From Acidimicrobiaceae bacterium (lineage in GTDB: Bacteria > Actinomycetota > Acidimicrobiia > Acidimicrobiales > Acidimicrobiaceae): DNA of 6,240 bases. The position numbers and the translations under genes are program-made. How positions within the stretch are numbered: the stretch's first letter is position 1; every line of letters begins with the position of its first letter. Below are positions 1 to 5,919 of the stretch, one piece after another. The notes below the pieces were generated by a model. That model saw only the letters and a program-made list of their open reading frames with translations, was not told where the DNA came from and searched no databases. Where the stretch lies: the NCBI GenBank assembly GCA_013044365.1, contig JABEUP010000255.1, positions 1 through 6,240 of the forward strand, given 5' to 3'.

Positions 1-346
1 ATATATCTCATGCCATACCTGTTTTGGGCGCCGGCGAAATCATCTCTTAGACGTTCATTGCTTATTTACAATCGCCGGTCTTCAACCCGTCATGCCCCTT
101 GCCGGACCGACAGTGAGATTTAGGGTCGAAATGACGTGACATTGGCAGATGAAATCAGCATTTTGCCGCCTCAAGGGAGCGGGATCGAGACTGCCGGGGA
201 ATCCCGGGTTAGTCAAATTAACTGGGTTAGAACCGCAATGGCTTAATTCCAATGAAATGTCGTAATTCATCGTCCAATTGTTGCAGATCGAATCCCAGCC
301 CCCCGGATTTCATACTTGTGAGACGGGCCTCCATGACTTGGCAACC
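1..346. other. Left-edge region without a supportable gene
   Basis: This stretch lies downstream of the sortase gene, which ends at 347 on the minus strand. Short open frames enter from the left edge on the plus strand: one stops at 48-50 and its last residues read AIPVLGAGEIIS, which could be the tail of a gene outside the window, but 15 codons are too few to judge. A 62-codon minus-strand frame (82-270) has no ribosome binding site and no recognisable composition. A small dyad (CCGGG at 194-198, CCCGG at 203-207) is not followed by a T-run on either strand, so I see no intrinsic terminator for the sortase operon. Confidence 0.5.
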
Positions 347-1411
347 CTATGACACCTGTTGAACCGAAGTGACGAGAAATACAGAACCCTGTGCGCTGGC
401 AGTCACCGTGAAATCAATGGTTCGGCCCATGCTGGTGACTGACGATGACAAGACAACCCGGGTAACGGCTACCCCGCTTACAACTTCAGTAACATTTAGA
501 CGGCTGCCGGGGGCACCTGCTAACCATTTGGGCACCGCTACTCCGGGAGCTAGCAAACTAGCCCAAGCGGGAACGTCGCCAGCAACGGAATGGCGCAGTC
601 CAAAGAAGAGATCAAGTGCTGCAGACTCGGCCTGCAAAGCTGCTTGAGACTGCTCCCATTGCGGTGAAGGAGTTCCGGTAATTACAAGGCTCCCCATCGG
701 CCAATCGTTGGTTGCCAGAGAGACATCGTTGGGAGTCAATCCAGAGGGGAGCCGTACAACTGGTACCTCGGGTGGAGCGGGTGTGCCTGGTACGACTGGC
801 GATCCATGTGTAGTGGAGACATATCGGGCAATCACAAGATAGCGCTCCGGAGTGAACCAGAGCGCATTGGTTGGCCAACAGGAATCAAGGACAAGGCCTC
901 CCGGGAGGGGCATCGCCACCTGCTGGTAGGGCTTTGAGATCATATGGCGCTCTACAACAAAGTTAAGAGTGGCACAAGGCTCCACATATTTTACGGCATC
1001 TCCGGATTTCAGCTTCGTATCCTGGCTCAAAAATCCGACATCGTGGCCTGCCAGCAAACTGGATTTGCCAGGACTCGGCCAAGGAGTTGATGAATCGTGA
1101 CCAACTGCTACCGCGAGAACTGAATTGGAAAGCCCTTGTTCGACCGGAGCGGTCAATCGGATGGCGGGAATTACCAGAACTCCTGGTCCAGAACGTGGAA
1201 CACAAGCCGCGGAATTAGCTGCAGCCGATCTGGCCAGGGTCATGTCACGACTGACGGTTTGCTTTGCGACAACGTTCTGGTGGCGCTGCCACACCAGAGG
1301 GTAAATGAACCCGGCAGCAGAAAGTACCACCAGTATTGCTCCTATGACAATTCGCAGCCGGAGTCCGGTGACAAAATGCAGATTATGTATTGTCCCGGAC
1401 GAACGACCCAA
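347..1411 (-). CDS. Membrane-anchored sortase with a long C-terminal extension
   Basis: A 354-residue cysteine transpeptidase predicted to cleave a C-terminal sorting signal on secreted proteins and link them to the cell wall or another surface amine. Residues 20-40 form one N-terminal membrane segment, and the sortase beta-barrel spans roughly 75-200. The catalytic triad is visible: His123 in LLAGHD, Cys178 in SCWPTNALWFTPER, and Arg190 in the same motif. The Cys-Arg spacing of 12 is close to the 13 of Staphylococcus SrtA. Residues 200-354 extend past the normal end of the fold: a Pro-rich linker, then a segment whose last 50 residues alternate like beta-strands, which I do not recognise. 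The start is TTG; AGAGGTGA at 1415-1422 lies just before it and no ATG or GTG gives a better start before the membrane segment. The gene follows the DUF3494 gene by 3 bases, so the two are almost certainly cotranscribed. The class (E/F-like) is uncertain. Confidence 0.9.
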   Translation of the reverse strand: MGRSSGTIHNLHFVTGLRLRIVIGAILVVLSAAGFIYPLVWQRHQNVVAKQTVSRDMTLARSAAANSAACVPRSGPGVLVIPAIRLTAPVEQGLSNSVLAVAVGHDSSTPWPSPGKSSLLAGHDVGFLSQDTKLKSGDAVKYVEPCATLNFVVERHMISKPYQQVAMPLPGGLVLDSCWPTNALWFTPERYLVIARYVSTTHGSPVVPGTPAPPEVPVVRLPSGLTPNDVSLATNDWPMGSLVITGTPSPQWEQSQAALQAESAALDLFFGLRHSVAGDVPAWASLLAPGVAVPKWLAGAPGSRLNVTEVVSGVAVTRVVLSSSVTSMGRTIDFTVTASAQGSVFLVTSVQQVS

Positions 1412-1414
1412 TTT

Positions 1415-1422
1415 TCACCTCT
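1415..1422 (-). promoter_or_regulatory. Ribosome binding site of the sortase gene, overlapping the upstream stop
   Basis: The minus strand reads AGAGGTGA, whose TGA is the stop codon of the DUF3494 gene. The AGAGG core lies 6 bases before the TTG at 1411. This supports the unusual TTG start and implies coupled translation: ribosomes ending on the surface protein can restart on the sortase. Confidence 0.7.
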
Positions 1423-2407
1423 GACGGCGCAAACGTCGCTTCATTTTCCACGGAACCATAAGAGCTATTCCTCCAATGCCAACAACGGCGGTGCCAACCC
1501 ACCATGGCCAGCCAGCCCACGGCTTGCCAGTGTGGGTAGGCGGAACTGTGATGCTGCCTGGAGTTGCCAGCACCGATGTCGTTGTAGTTACAGGCGAGGT
1601 AGTAGTGGTGGCCACCGTCGTAGTAGATGTTGTCGAAGTCGAAGTTGTAGTCGAAACCGGCGTTGCAATACAGGTAGGCACAGTGATTGTATTTATATCA
1701 AGCGTGACAGCACCGTTACTTGCCAACAAACGTCCATTTATCGTCGCTCCGGTTGTGGCGGTGACACTGGTCAAGGCGAGGATAGTTCCGTCGAAGGTTG
1801 AATTTGTTCCAAGCGTAGCTGAACTTCCAATTTGCCAAAACACGTTACAGGCCTGAGCTCCGTTGATTAGGGTGATTTGGCTGGAGCCCGCCGTAGTGAG
1901 GGTTGAACCGGCTTGAAAGACGAAGACGGAATTCGCGTTGTTATTCCCATTGAGAGTAAGTGTTCCGGTAAGCCCGATAGAGGAAGCGGAATTGTAAACT
2001 CCGGGCGTCAGAGTTTGACCGCCCAAATCAGCCACGATGGGTGAGGTCGGCCCCTCGCTCTGTGCAGTGTTATAGGCGGTTACAAGGTCATTCTTCGCAC
2101 TCTGGGTAACTGAATCACCAGCATGGTTAGTGCCGTTAATGGTCATTGTCGCTATACCAGTGATCGTTGTTGTCGGATATGAACCAACGTCACCGTTAAT
2201 TGTAGTGGACCCGGTATTTGTGATTCCAGATCCGGCCAAAACACCGAAAGAAGTGGCGGTGCCCAGCGGCACGGTTGCTACTGTCGCTTCGGCGGTGCCA
2301 GGCATCGCCAATAGCACTGCCATCGATATGGTAGCCGATACGGCTGCGAGCAAACCGACACTGAAACGACCACGTCTTACACCTAAAATATGTTTCGCAG
2401 GTTGCAT
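1415..2407 (-). CDS. Secreted DUF3494 (ice-binding-fold) surface protein with sortase-type C-terminus
   Basis: A 330-residue exported protein. Residues 1-41 form a signal peptide: basic HILGVRRGR, a hydrophobic core, and a likely cut after AEA. Residues about 46-245 match the DUF3494 ice-binding family, with the typical phrases ATSFGVLAGSGITNTGST, INGDVGSYP, LTPGVYNSASS, ANSVFVFQAGSTLTT, LINGAQACNVFWQIGSSATLGT and INGRLLASNGAVTLDINTI. The fold is a beta-solenoid beside a helix. Members bind ice, but many occur in mesophiles, where an adhesive role is likelier, so ice binding here is unproven. Residues 246-280 are a Thr/Ser linker. Residues 291-330 (THTGKPWAG, a hydrophobic stretch, then KMKRRLRRQR) look like a sorting signal for the adjacent sortase, although PTHTG departs from LPXTG. 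I chose ATG 2407 over an in-frame ATG at 2488 because GAGAGGGG lies 7 bases upstream and the signal peptide then begins properly. Confidence 0.92.
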   Translation of the reverse strand: MQPAKHILGVRRGRFSVGLLAAVSATISMAVLLAMPGTAEATVATVPLGTATSFGVLAGSGITNTGSTTINGDVGSYPTTTITGIATMTINGTNHAGDSVTQSAKNDLVTAYNTAQSEGPTSPIVADLGGQTLTPGVYNSASSIGLTGTLTLNGNNNANSVFVFQAGSTLTTAGSSQITLINGAQACNVFWQIGSSATLGTNSTFDGTILALTSVTATTGATINGRLLASNGAVTLDINTITVPTCIATPVSTTTSTSTTSTTTVATTTTSPVTTTTSVLATPGSITVPPTHTGKPWAGWPWWVGTAVVGIGGIALMVPWKMKRRLRRQR

Positions 2408-2414
2408 CTTCCAG

Positions 2415-2422
2415 CCCCTCTC
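2415..2422 (-). promoter_or_regulatory. Ribosome binding site fixing the DUF3494 start
   Basis: The minus strand reads GAGAGGGG followed by a 7-base spacer and ATG at 2407-2405. It decides the start against the longer frame from 2488, whose extra 27 residues are polar and would bury the signal peptide. Confidence 0.65.
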
Positions 2423-2530
2423 GGCCCTGATATTTGATGAGATACAAATGTTGACCGACTTTCCCTGCAAATGACGTAAGTGAGGCACTCAAGGAATGGT
2501 GGATGCTACACAGTAGCGAAAAAGATGATA

Positions 2531-2558
2531 ACCGTAACTCGGTCTTCGGCGAGCCGGT
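2531..2558 (-). terminator. Hairpin with downstream T-run (possible terminator or attenuator)
   Basis: ACCG (2531-2534) pairs with CGGT (2555-2558), and inside it CTCG (2538-2541) pairs with CGAG (2550-2553), with a small internal loop and an 8-base apical loop. Read on the minus strand, the stem is followed by TATCATCTTTTT. It precedes the DUF3494 gene in the same direction, so it could terminate antisense reading from the plus-strand gene or attenuate the operon. The stem is short and the T-run begins 7 bases late, so this is weak. Confidence 0.25.
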
Positions 2559-2827
2559 CAGACAAGCGCCGTTATTTCTATTGTATCACGCAATCCTACA
2601 TATGGCACGGAATTTTCGTCCCAATATCTGATGACATCTGGTGTTAGCAGAGGCTCCGATGAGTTGGACCAGGACATACAATCAGGACTCAACAGACAGT
2701 TTTTGGAGGTTTTAGCCGAGGTCGGCAAAAAGTCTCCATGGTTTTCCTCCGTAATGAATGATAGGATTGGCCTAAGACTACTATGAGCAATCGGGTTTCT
2801 TAGCTCGGGAAATGATCGGGGGTTCCG

Positions 2828-3259
2828 ATGCGAGTCCGAGTTCCAGGTTTTCAGTCTCGAACCGAGGCTGTAAAACCGATGTTATTGTCACAATCCGGCC
2901 CTTCGGTGCAATCTAGTTTGGAAACGACCGAGCCTGAGGGTCCAATTGACGAAACTTCTTCAATCCCGCGCGGCAGTATCAAATCTACGCGGGCAAGTAG
3001 AACCTGGACAAGAATATTCCCCTCTGTGGTTCTCTTGGCAATAATACTCCTGTTTGTTTTCGAGAACCTAGGCAGTACTAAAATCACTTTTGTCACATTT
3101 TCGGGTACTGTTCCTTTGGCGCTCGCACTTTTTGTTGCAGCGGCACTCGGCGGTCTTCTGGTTTTGGCAGTAGGGTCAATTCGTATAGTGCAGCTGAGAA
3201 AAGTGATCCGCGGTTACAAGAGTACGGGTGCCGCTGAGGGTAAAGCCGACAGTAAATAG
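2828..3259 (+). CDS. LapA/DUF1049-like small membrane protein
   Basis: A 143-residue protein with a polar, acidic N-terminal region (about 1-60), a first membrane helix (62-78) ending in FVFENLGSTKITFVTF, a second helix (95-117, PLALALFVAAALGGLLVLAVGS), and a basic amphipathic tail (RIVQLRKVIRGYK). The Asn after helix 1, the short beta-like ITFVTF connector and the Gly-rich second helix followed by Arg/Lys are typical of DUF1049 (lipopolysaccharide assembly protein A domain) proteins. In Gram-positive actinobacteria, which lack LPS, their role is unknown. The chosen ATG has GGGGG (2818-2822) 5 bases upstream. An internal ATG at 2879 would remove 17 residues that look less protein-like (MRVRVPGFQSRTEAVKP), so the start is uncertain. 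The gene stands alone, divergent from the DUF3494 operon and convergent with the LRV gene. Confidence 0.75.
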   Translation: MRVRVPGFQSRTEAVKPMLLSQSGPSVQSSLETTEPEGPIDETSSIPRGSIKSTRASRTWTRIFPSVVLLAIILLFVFENLGSTKITFVTFSGTVPLALALFVAAALGGLLVLAVGSIRIVQLRKVIRGYKSTGAAEGKADSK

Positions 3260-3402
3260 TCCCCCGAAGATGACTGGCGGTGGGCTTGCGTAATTCCGTT
3301 GAGAATCAGATTTGCTAAAACCGTAAAGCAATACGTAATTCGAGTCACCCAACCGGAGGATCTGGTGATTTCCACGCCATATCTTGAAGACAAACCTGGT
3401 TC

Positions 3403-3437
3403 TCTTCAGGTTCACCAGAGTGGCTTCTGAAGATTTT
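3403..3437 (+). terminator. Weak terminator candidate downstream of the LapA-like gene
   Basis: A 7-bp stem (TCTTCAG with CTGAAGA) encloses a 17-base loop and runs into TTTT at 3434-3437. It lies about 145 bases after the LapA-like stop codon. The loop is long and the T-run short, so function is doubtful. Confidence 0.2.
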
Positions 3438-3589
3438 CCGCAATTAAGGTATCTGCGGGACAGGACCATCGGCTTTACCTCGCTTCACAGCGTCACCGCT
3501 GAAGGAGTTGATCGTAATAGAAAATTAGGAATTTTGTGACACGATCCAAAACTAGGGACATTTATCTGGCGGAACTCCTGGCAACCAGT

Positions 3590-3633
3590 CAGTCATAGTT
3601 CCAAATTCAATTTTGAATGAGAAACTATGACTG
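3590..3633. repeat. 44-bp near-perfect palindrome
   Basis: CAGTCATAGTT (3590-3600) is the reverse complement of AACTATGACTG (3623-3633), and nested inside, ATTCAA (3605-3610) mirrors TTGAAT (3613-3618) on the same centre. Eighteen of 22 symmetric positions pair. Outside the left arm the sequence continues CCAGT at 3585-3589; if the tandem AGTC in the left arm is collapsed to one copy, the arms become ACCAGTCATAGTT and AACTATGACTGGT. Neither side has a T-run, so it is not a standard intrinsic terminator. It could be a protein-binding site, a cruciform-forming site, a structured RNA element or a remnant of a small mobile element. Confidence 0.8.
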
Positions 3634-3724
3634 GTGAAAACGAAATTTGATGCTCGCGGCGGCTCCCTCCTCCCACCACAAGACTTAGGAATTAACTCAA
3701 CTCGCTTAGAGAGAAGTACATGGC

Positions 3725-5644
3725 TTATTGCGGAGGTGAGTCAGGCGCAATTCCCGGATCGGCCGGCAACGCTTCTTTGGGCGCAGCCTGATAATTGGGA
3801 TTACCGGCAACTGCATCCAGGACTGCCTTTCTACGATCTGTCGCTAATCGATCCAAAGCTTCTTGTGGCGTGTTTGGGTTGCCAGCCAGGGCAGTACGGA
3901 TTTTCTTTCTTTTGTCCTCCGCAAGCGCAGAGAGCGTCTCTGGCGGCGTGGCAGGATTGAAAGCCACTGCAACTCTAATTTCTACCCGCCCGTCAGCCGC
4001 TAAGCGAGCCAGCGTCGCAGAGGGTGTGGTTGAATTATATGCTACGGATCTTCGAACCAGCTTGCTCGGATCTTCAGCAAGATCGGCAAACAATGTCGAG
4101 GGGGTGTTTGGATTCTTTGCAATATTTCTACGAACCAGTCCGTTGTTTATTTTGGCAAGATCCTCTAACGACGCGGCCGGTGTGTTTAGGTTAGCTGCGA
4201 CGACAATTTGGATCTCTATCCTCTGATCAGCTGCCAACTGGGCCAAAATCTCCTTGGGTGCGCTGGGATTTATTGCCACGGCTCTGCGGATATGTACCCT
4301 CTGATCAGCTGCCAACTGGGCCAAAATCTCCTTGGGTGCGCTGGGATTTTCCCCTACCGATTTTCGTACCCATTTAATGTCGTCGAGGGCAAGAATGGAA
4401 AGAAGATCAGGGGGAACATTTGGATTTCTCGCCACGCTGCTTCGCACTTCCCAATCGCTATCTTCAATAAGCTTGGAAAGAAGATCAACGGACGTGTTGG
4501 AGTTTCCAGCGGCGGCAATGCGGATCCCTTTGCTCTGGTCTGTGGCAAGGGACTCCAGGACAAGTGCCGGGGTTGCCGGATTTTCAGCGACAGATATCCG
4601 CACCGATCTACTGTTGTCATCTGCAAGTGCGGAAAGTACGCTCACGGTAGCATTTGGATTTCTCGCCACCTCGTTGCGCACCTGCCATGACTGGTCTCTG
4701 GCTAGATCCGTCATAAGTGCCGGGGTGATAAGGGGGTTTCCGGCAATAGACATACGAATATGTATTCTTGGATCGGCGATCAGCCATGAGAGCGTGGCTG
4801 ACGGAGTGCTGGGGTTCCCCGCAACTGCGACGTGTATGAGCTTCCTTCCGGCAAATGCCAGACGATCCAACACATATGGCTCGGTGCTGGGGTTCCCCGC
4901 GACTGCGATTCGAACTTTCTCACGGGGGTCATCGGCCAATTTGACGAGTATTGACGGGGGGGTTTCCAAATTGGCAGCAACGGATTGTCGTACCAACGTA
5001 TTGTCGTCGCCAGCGAGGTGAATCAGGAGGTTAGAGGGTGTATTTGAGTTCGAGGCAATGGTACCGCGGACTTCCCAGTTGTCATCGTTGGCAAGTTGAC
5101 TAAGTAAATCCTGAGGGGTGGCTGTATTTCCAGATACTGCGATTCGAACCTTTCTCCTTTTATTTGCCGTGAGTCCAACAAGGATATCTGTGGTCGCACT
5201 TGGATTGCCCGCCACTGCGACCGGAATAGGTTTCTTACGGTCGTGTGCCAGCTGCGACAATGCATCCGCTGGAGAGCTTGGATTAGCAGCTACCGCCAGG
5301 CGTACCGATCTGCTCCTATCGCCTGCCAGATTTAAAAGCAGCCCCGGGGGAGTGTTTCGGTTGTTGGCAACATTCTTACGCACTCGAACATTTTCGATCT
5401 TCGCTAAGAAAGTTAGCGAGTCAGAAGGGGTACTTGGATTACTCGCGACAGCAAACCGCACCCACTTATTATTGTCCTCGGCAAGTCGCGAAAGGACTTC
5501 AGACGGTGTGTTGGAATTGAATGCCACCGCATTGCGAATTACCTCAAGATGATGTGCAGCCAACTGTGAAAGCGTTTCGGGGTCAGAGGAAGTCTGCGCT
5601 AGAGACAACTGCTCGTTCAAGCTAACATCTGTAAAATCTCTCAT
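3725..5644 (-). CDS. LRV-type (leucine-rich repeat variant, HEAT-like) solenoid protein
   Basis: A 639-residue protein built almost wholly of tandem repeats: an N-terminal lead (1-17), 23 units of exactly 26 residues (18-615), and a Pro/Ala-rich tail (616-639). Within a unit the conserved places are N/S-T-P at 2-4, Leu at 8, Leu-Ala at 11-12, Asp at 14, Val-Arg at 19-20, Val-Ala at 23-24 and Asn at 26. This matches LRV repeats, known from an Azotobacter protein in which each unit forms an alpha helix and a 3-10 helix that stack into a superhelix. The N-terminal cysteine cluster that binds an iron-sulfur centre in that protein is absent; I see no cysteine at all. There is no signal peptide or membrane segment, so it is probably cytoplasmic. 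The function is unknown; a binding scaffold is the reasonable inference. ATG 5644 is the first usable start, with only a weak GAAG about 13 bases before it. The gene stands alone. Confidence 0.88.
   Translation of the reverse strand: MRDFTDVSLNEQLSLAQTSSDPETLSQLAAHHLEVIRNAVAFNSNTPSEVLSRLAEDNNKWVRFAVASNPSTPSDSLTFLAKIENVRVRKNVANNRNTPPGLLLNLAGDRSRSVRLAVAANPSSPADALSQLAHDRKKPIPVAVAGNPSATTDILVGLTANKRRKVRIAVSGNTATPQDLLSQLANDDNWEVRGTIASNSNTPSNLLIHLAGDDNTLVRQSVAANLETPPSILVKLADDPREKVRIAVAGNPSTEPYVLDRLAFAGRKLIHVAVAGNPSTPSATLSWLIADPRIHIRMSIAGNPLITPALMTDLARDQSWQVRNEVARNPNATVSVLSALADDNSRSVRISVAENPATPALVLESLATDQSKGIRIAAAGNSNTSVDLLSKLIEDSDWEVRSSVARNPNVPPDLLSILALDDIKWVRKSVGENPSAPKEILAQLAADQRVHIRRAVAINPSAPKEILAQLAADQRIEIQIVVAANLNTPAASLEDLAKINNGLVRRNIAKNPNTPSTLFADLAEDPSKLVRRSVAYNSTTPSATLARLAADGRVEIRVAVAFNPATPPETLSALAEDKRKKIRTALAGNPNTPQEALDRLATDRRKAVLDAVAGNPNYQAAPKEALPADPGIAPDSPPQ
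3800..5593 (-). repeat. 23 tandem 78-bp coding repeats (26-residue LRV units)
   Basis: The units run from codon 18 to codon 615 without one insertion or deletion. Most have diverged in DNA while keeping the protein pattern, so the array is old overall. Units 5, 6 and 10 depart most from the pattern: unit 5 reads PIPVAVAGN in place of VR, unit 6 has ATT for NTP, and unit 10 has STEP and loses the Arg. Units 17 and 18 are nearly identical. Confidence 0.9.
4220..4349. repeat. Perfect 52-bp direct repeat at 78-bp offset
   Basis: Bases 4220-4271 and 4298-4349 are identical, starting CCTCTGATCAG and ending GCTGGGATTT. Each copy encodes PSAPKEILAQLAADQR plus part of the preceding Asn codon, in LRV units 17 and 18. 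The flanking 26 bases of each unit differ, so the event was a partial-unit duplication or gene conversion, recent compared with the rest of the array. Confidence 0.92.
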
Positions 5645-5738
5645 AGAAAATCAACTACTTCAATTAGCAGTTAGTGTGCAATTAGCTGGCTAAATATGCG
5701 ATTGTTCCTGCTTGAATTTGAGAAGGTGCACCCTCGCC

Positions 5739-5764
5739 ATATCACAGTAATCCGTGTGTGATAT
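5739..5764. promoter_or_regulatory. Operator-like dyad upstream of the LRV gene
   Basis: ATATCACA (5739-5746) and TGTGATAT (5757-5764) are perfect reverse complements around a 10-base spacer. The centre lies about 107 bases upstream of the LRV start. The size and half-site spacing suit a dimeric helix-turn-helix regulator. The half-sites contain TCACA/TGTGA but in the opposite arrangement to a CRP site, so I do not assign a regulator. Confidence 0.4.
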
Positions 5765-5879
5765 TTGGAAATAACTTGGCTACTTGTGGCAAATAAAAAT
5801 ACCAGAAGTTTGGCTCTCGCAGAGCTGGACGAACTACTCCCTAAGAGTTCGATCCGCAAACCACTATAAAGGAATAGGA

Positions 5880-5915
5880 ATGGATCGTATTTCTTACGAT
5901 ACTACACCTATCTAA
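5880..5915 (+). other. 11-codon minor ORF preceded by AGGAATAGGA
   Basis: ATG at 5880 opens MDRISYDTTPI and stops at 5915. AAGGAATAGGA directly precedes it and TATAAA lies at 5865-5870. Its stop is 4 bases before the ATG of the 58-codon frame at 5920. This could be a leader peptide or chance; the hairpin ATCGTA (5884-5889) with TACGAT (5895-5900) lies inside it. Confidence 0.15.
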
Positions 5916-5919
5916 CGAT

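Larger units (their letters stand above)
2408..2827. other. Divergent intergenic region between the DUF3494 operon and the LapA-like gene
   Basis: These 420 bases separate two divergently transcribed genes and should hold both promoters. On the minus strand a weak candidate is TTATCA (2526-2531) and TAGCAT (2503-2508), 17 bases apart, four of six consensus matches each; it would give a leader of about 90 bases. For the plus-strand gene I find TACTAT at 2779-2784 but no matching -35 box. A hairpin at 2531-2558 is listed separately. I recognise no riboswitch class here. Confidence 0.4.
3260..3724. other. Convergent intergenic region with several dyads
   Basis: These 465 bases lie between the ends of the LapA-like gene and the LRV gene. 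I support no gene here: a 97-codon minus frame (3176-3469) overlaps the LapA-like gene, and a 108-codon plus frame (from 3634) overlaps the LRV gene; neither resembles a known family. Dyads seen are TCTTCAG 3403-3409 with CTGAAGA 3427-3433, CAGCG 3488-3492 with CGCTG 3497-3501, and the large palindrome at 3590-3633. The first is followed by a short T-run (ATTTTCC) on the plus strand and is the best, still weak, terminator candidate for the LapA-like gene. Confidence 0.45.

Noticed and set aside
194..207. CCGGG-GAAT-CCCGG hairpin as a terminator of the sortase operon
   Set aside because: Only 5 bp and no T-run on either strand; more than 130 bases past the stop codon.
82..270. 62-codon minus-strand ORF
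   Set aside because: No ribosome binding site, no recognisable motif and random-looking composition downstream of the sortase gene.
270..305. tRNA-like fragment (GGATTCGATC on the minus strand resembles a T-loop)
   Set aside because: The bases flanking the loop do not pair into a T-stem, and no acceptor, D or anticodon arms can be formed around it.
1136..1856. Plus-strand ORFs opposite the sortase and DUF3494 genes (for example 1136-1801 and 1476-1856)
   Set aside because: They are antisense shadows of the well-supported minus-strand genes; the Val-rich or Arg/Ser/Cys-rich content arises from the Thr/Ser linker codons read backwards.
2408..2600. Riboswitch (c-di-GMP or c-di-AMP type) upstream of the surface-protein operon
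   Set aside because: I looked for conserved cores of these classes and found none; only the simple hairpin is present.
2715..2726. GCCGAGGTCGGC dyad as a terminator or operator
   Set aside because: The stem is four pairs around a 4-base loop, and T-runs lie on the wrong side for either strand; too short to call.
2851..3096. 81-codon minus ORF opposite the LapA-like gene
   Set aside because: Antisense shadow; the plus-strand frame has two clear membrane helices and the DUF1049 pattern.
3176..3469. 97-codon minus ORF in the convergent intergenic region
   Set aside because: Overlaps the end of the LapA-like gene, has no ribosome binding site or known motif.
3634..3960. 108-codon plus ORF starting inside the palindrome
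   Set aside because: Most of it is antisense to the C-terminus of the LRV gene and it resembles no family.
4332..5021. 229-codon plus ORF
   Set aside because: Antisense shadow of the LRV repeats; its own apparent periodicity is the mirror of the real one.
3800..5593. CRISPR array or non-coding minisatellite
   Set aside because: The 78-bp periodicity is in phase with an uninterrupted reading frame and encodes a consistent LRV pattern; there are no identical repeats with unique spacers.
5671..5859. 62-codon minus ORF upstream of the LRV gene
   Set aside because: No ribosome binding site, no family resemblance and it covers the operator-like dyad and likely promoter.
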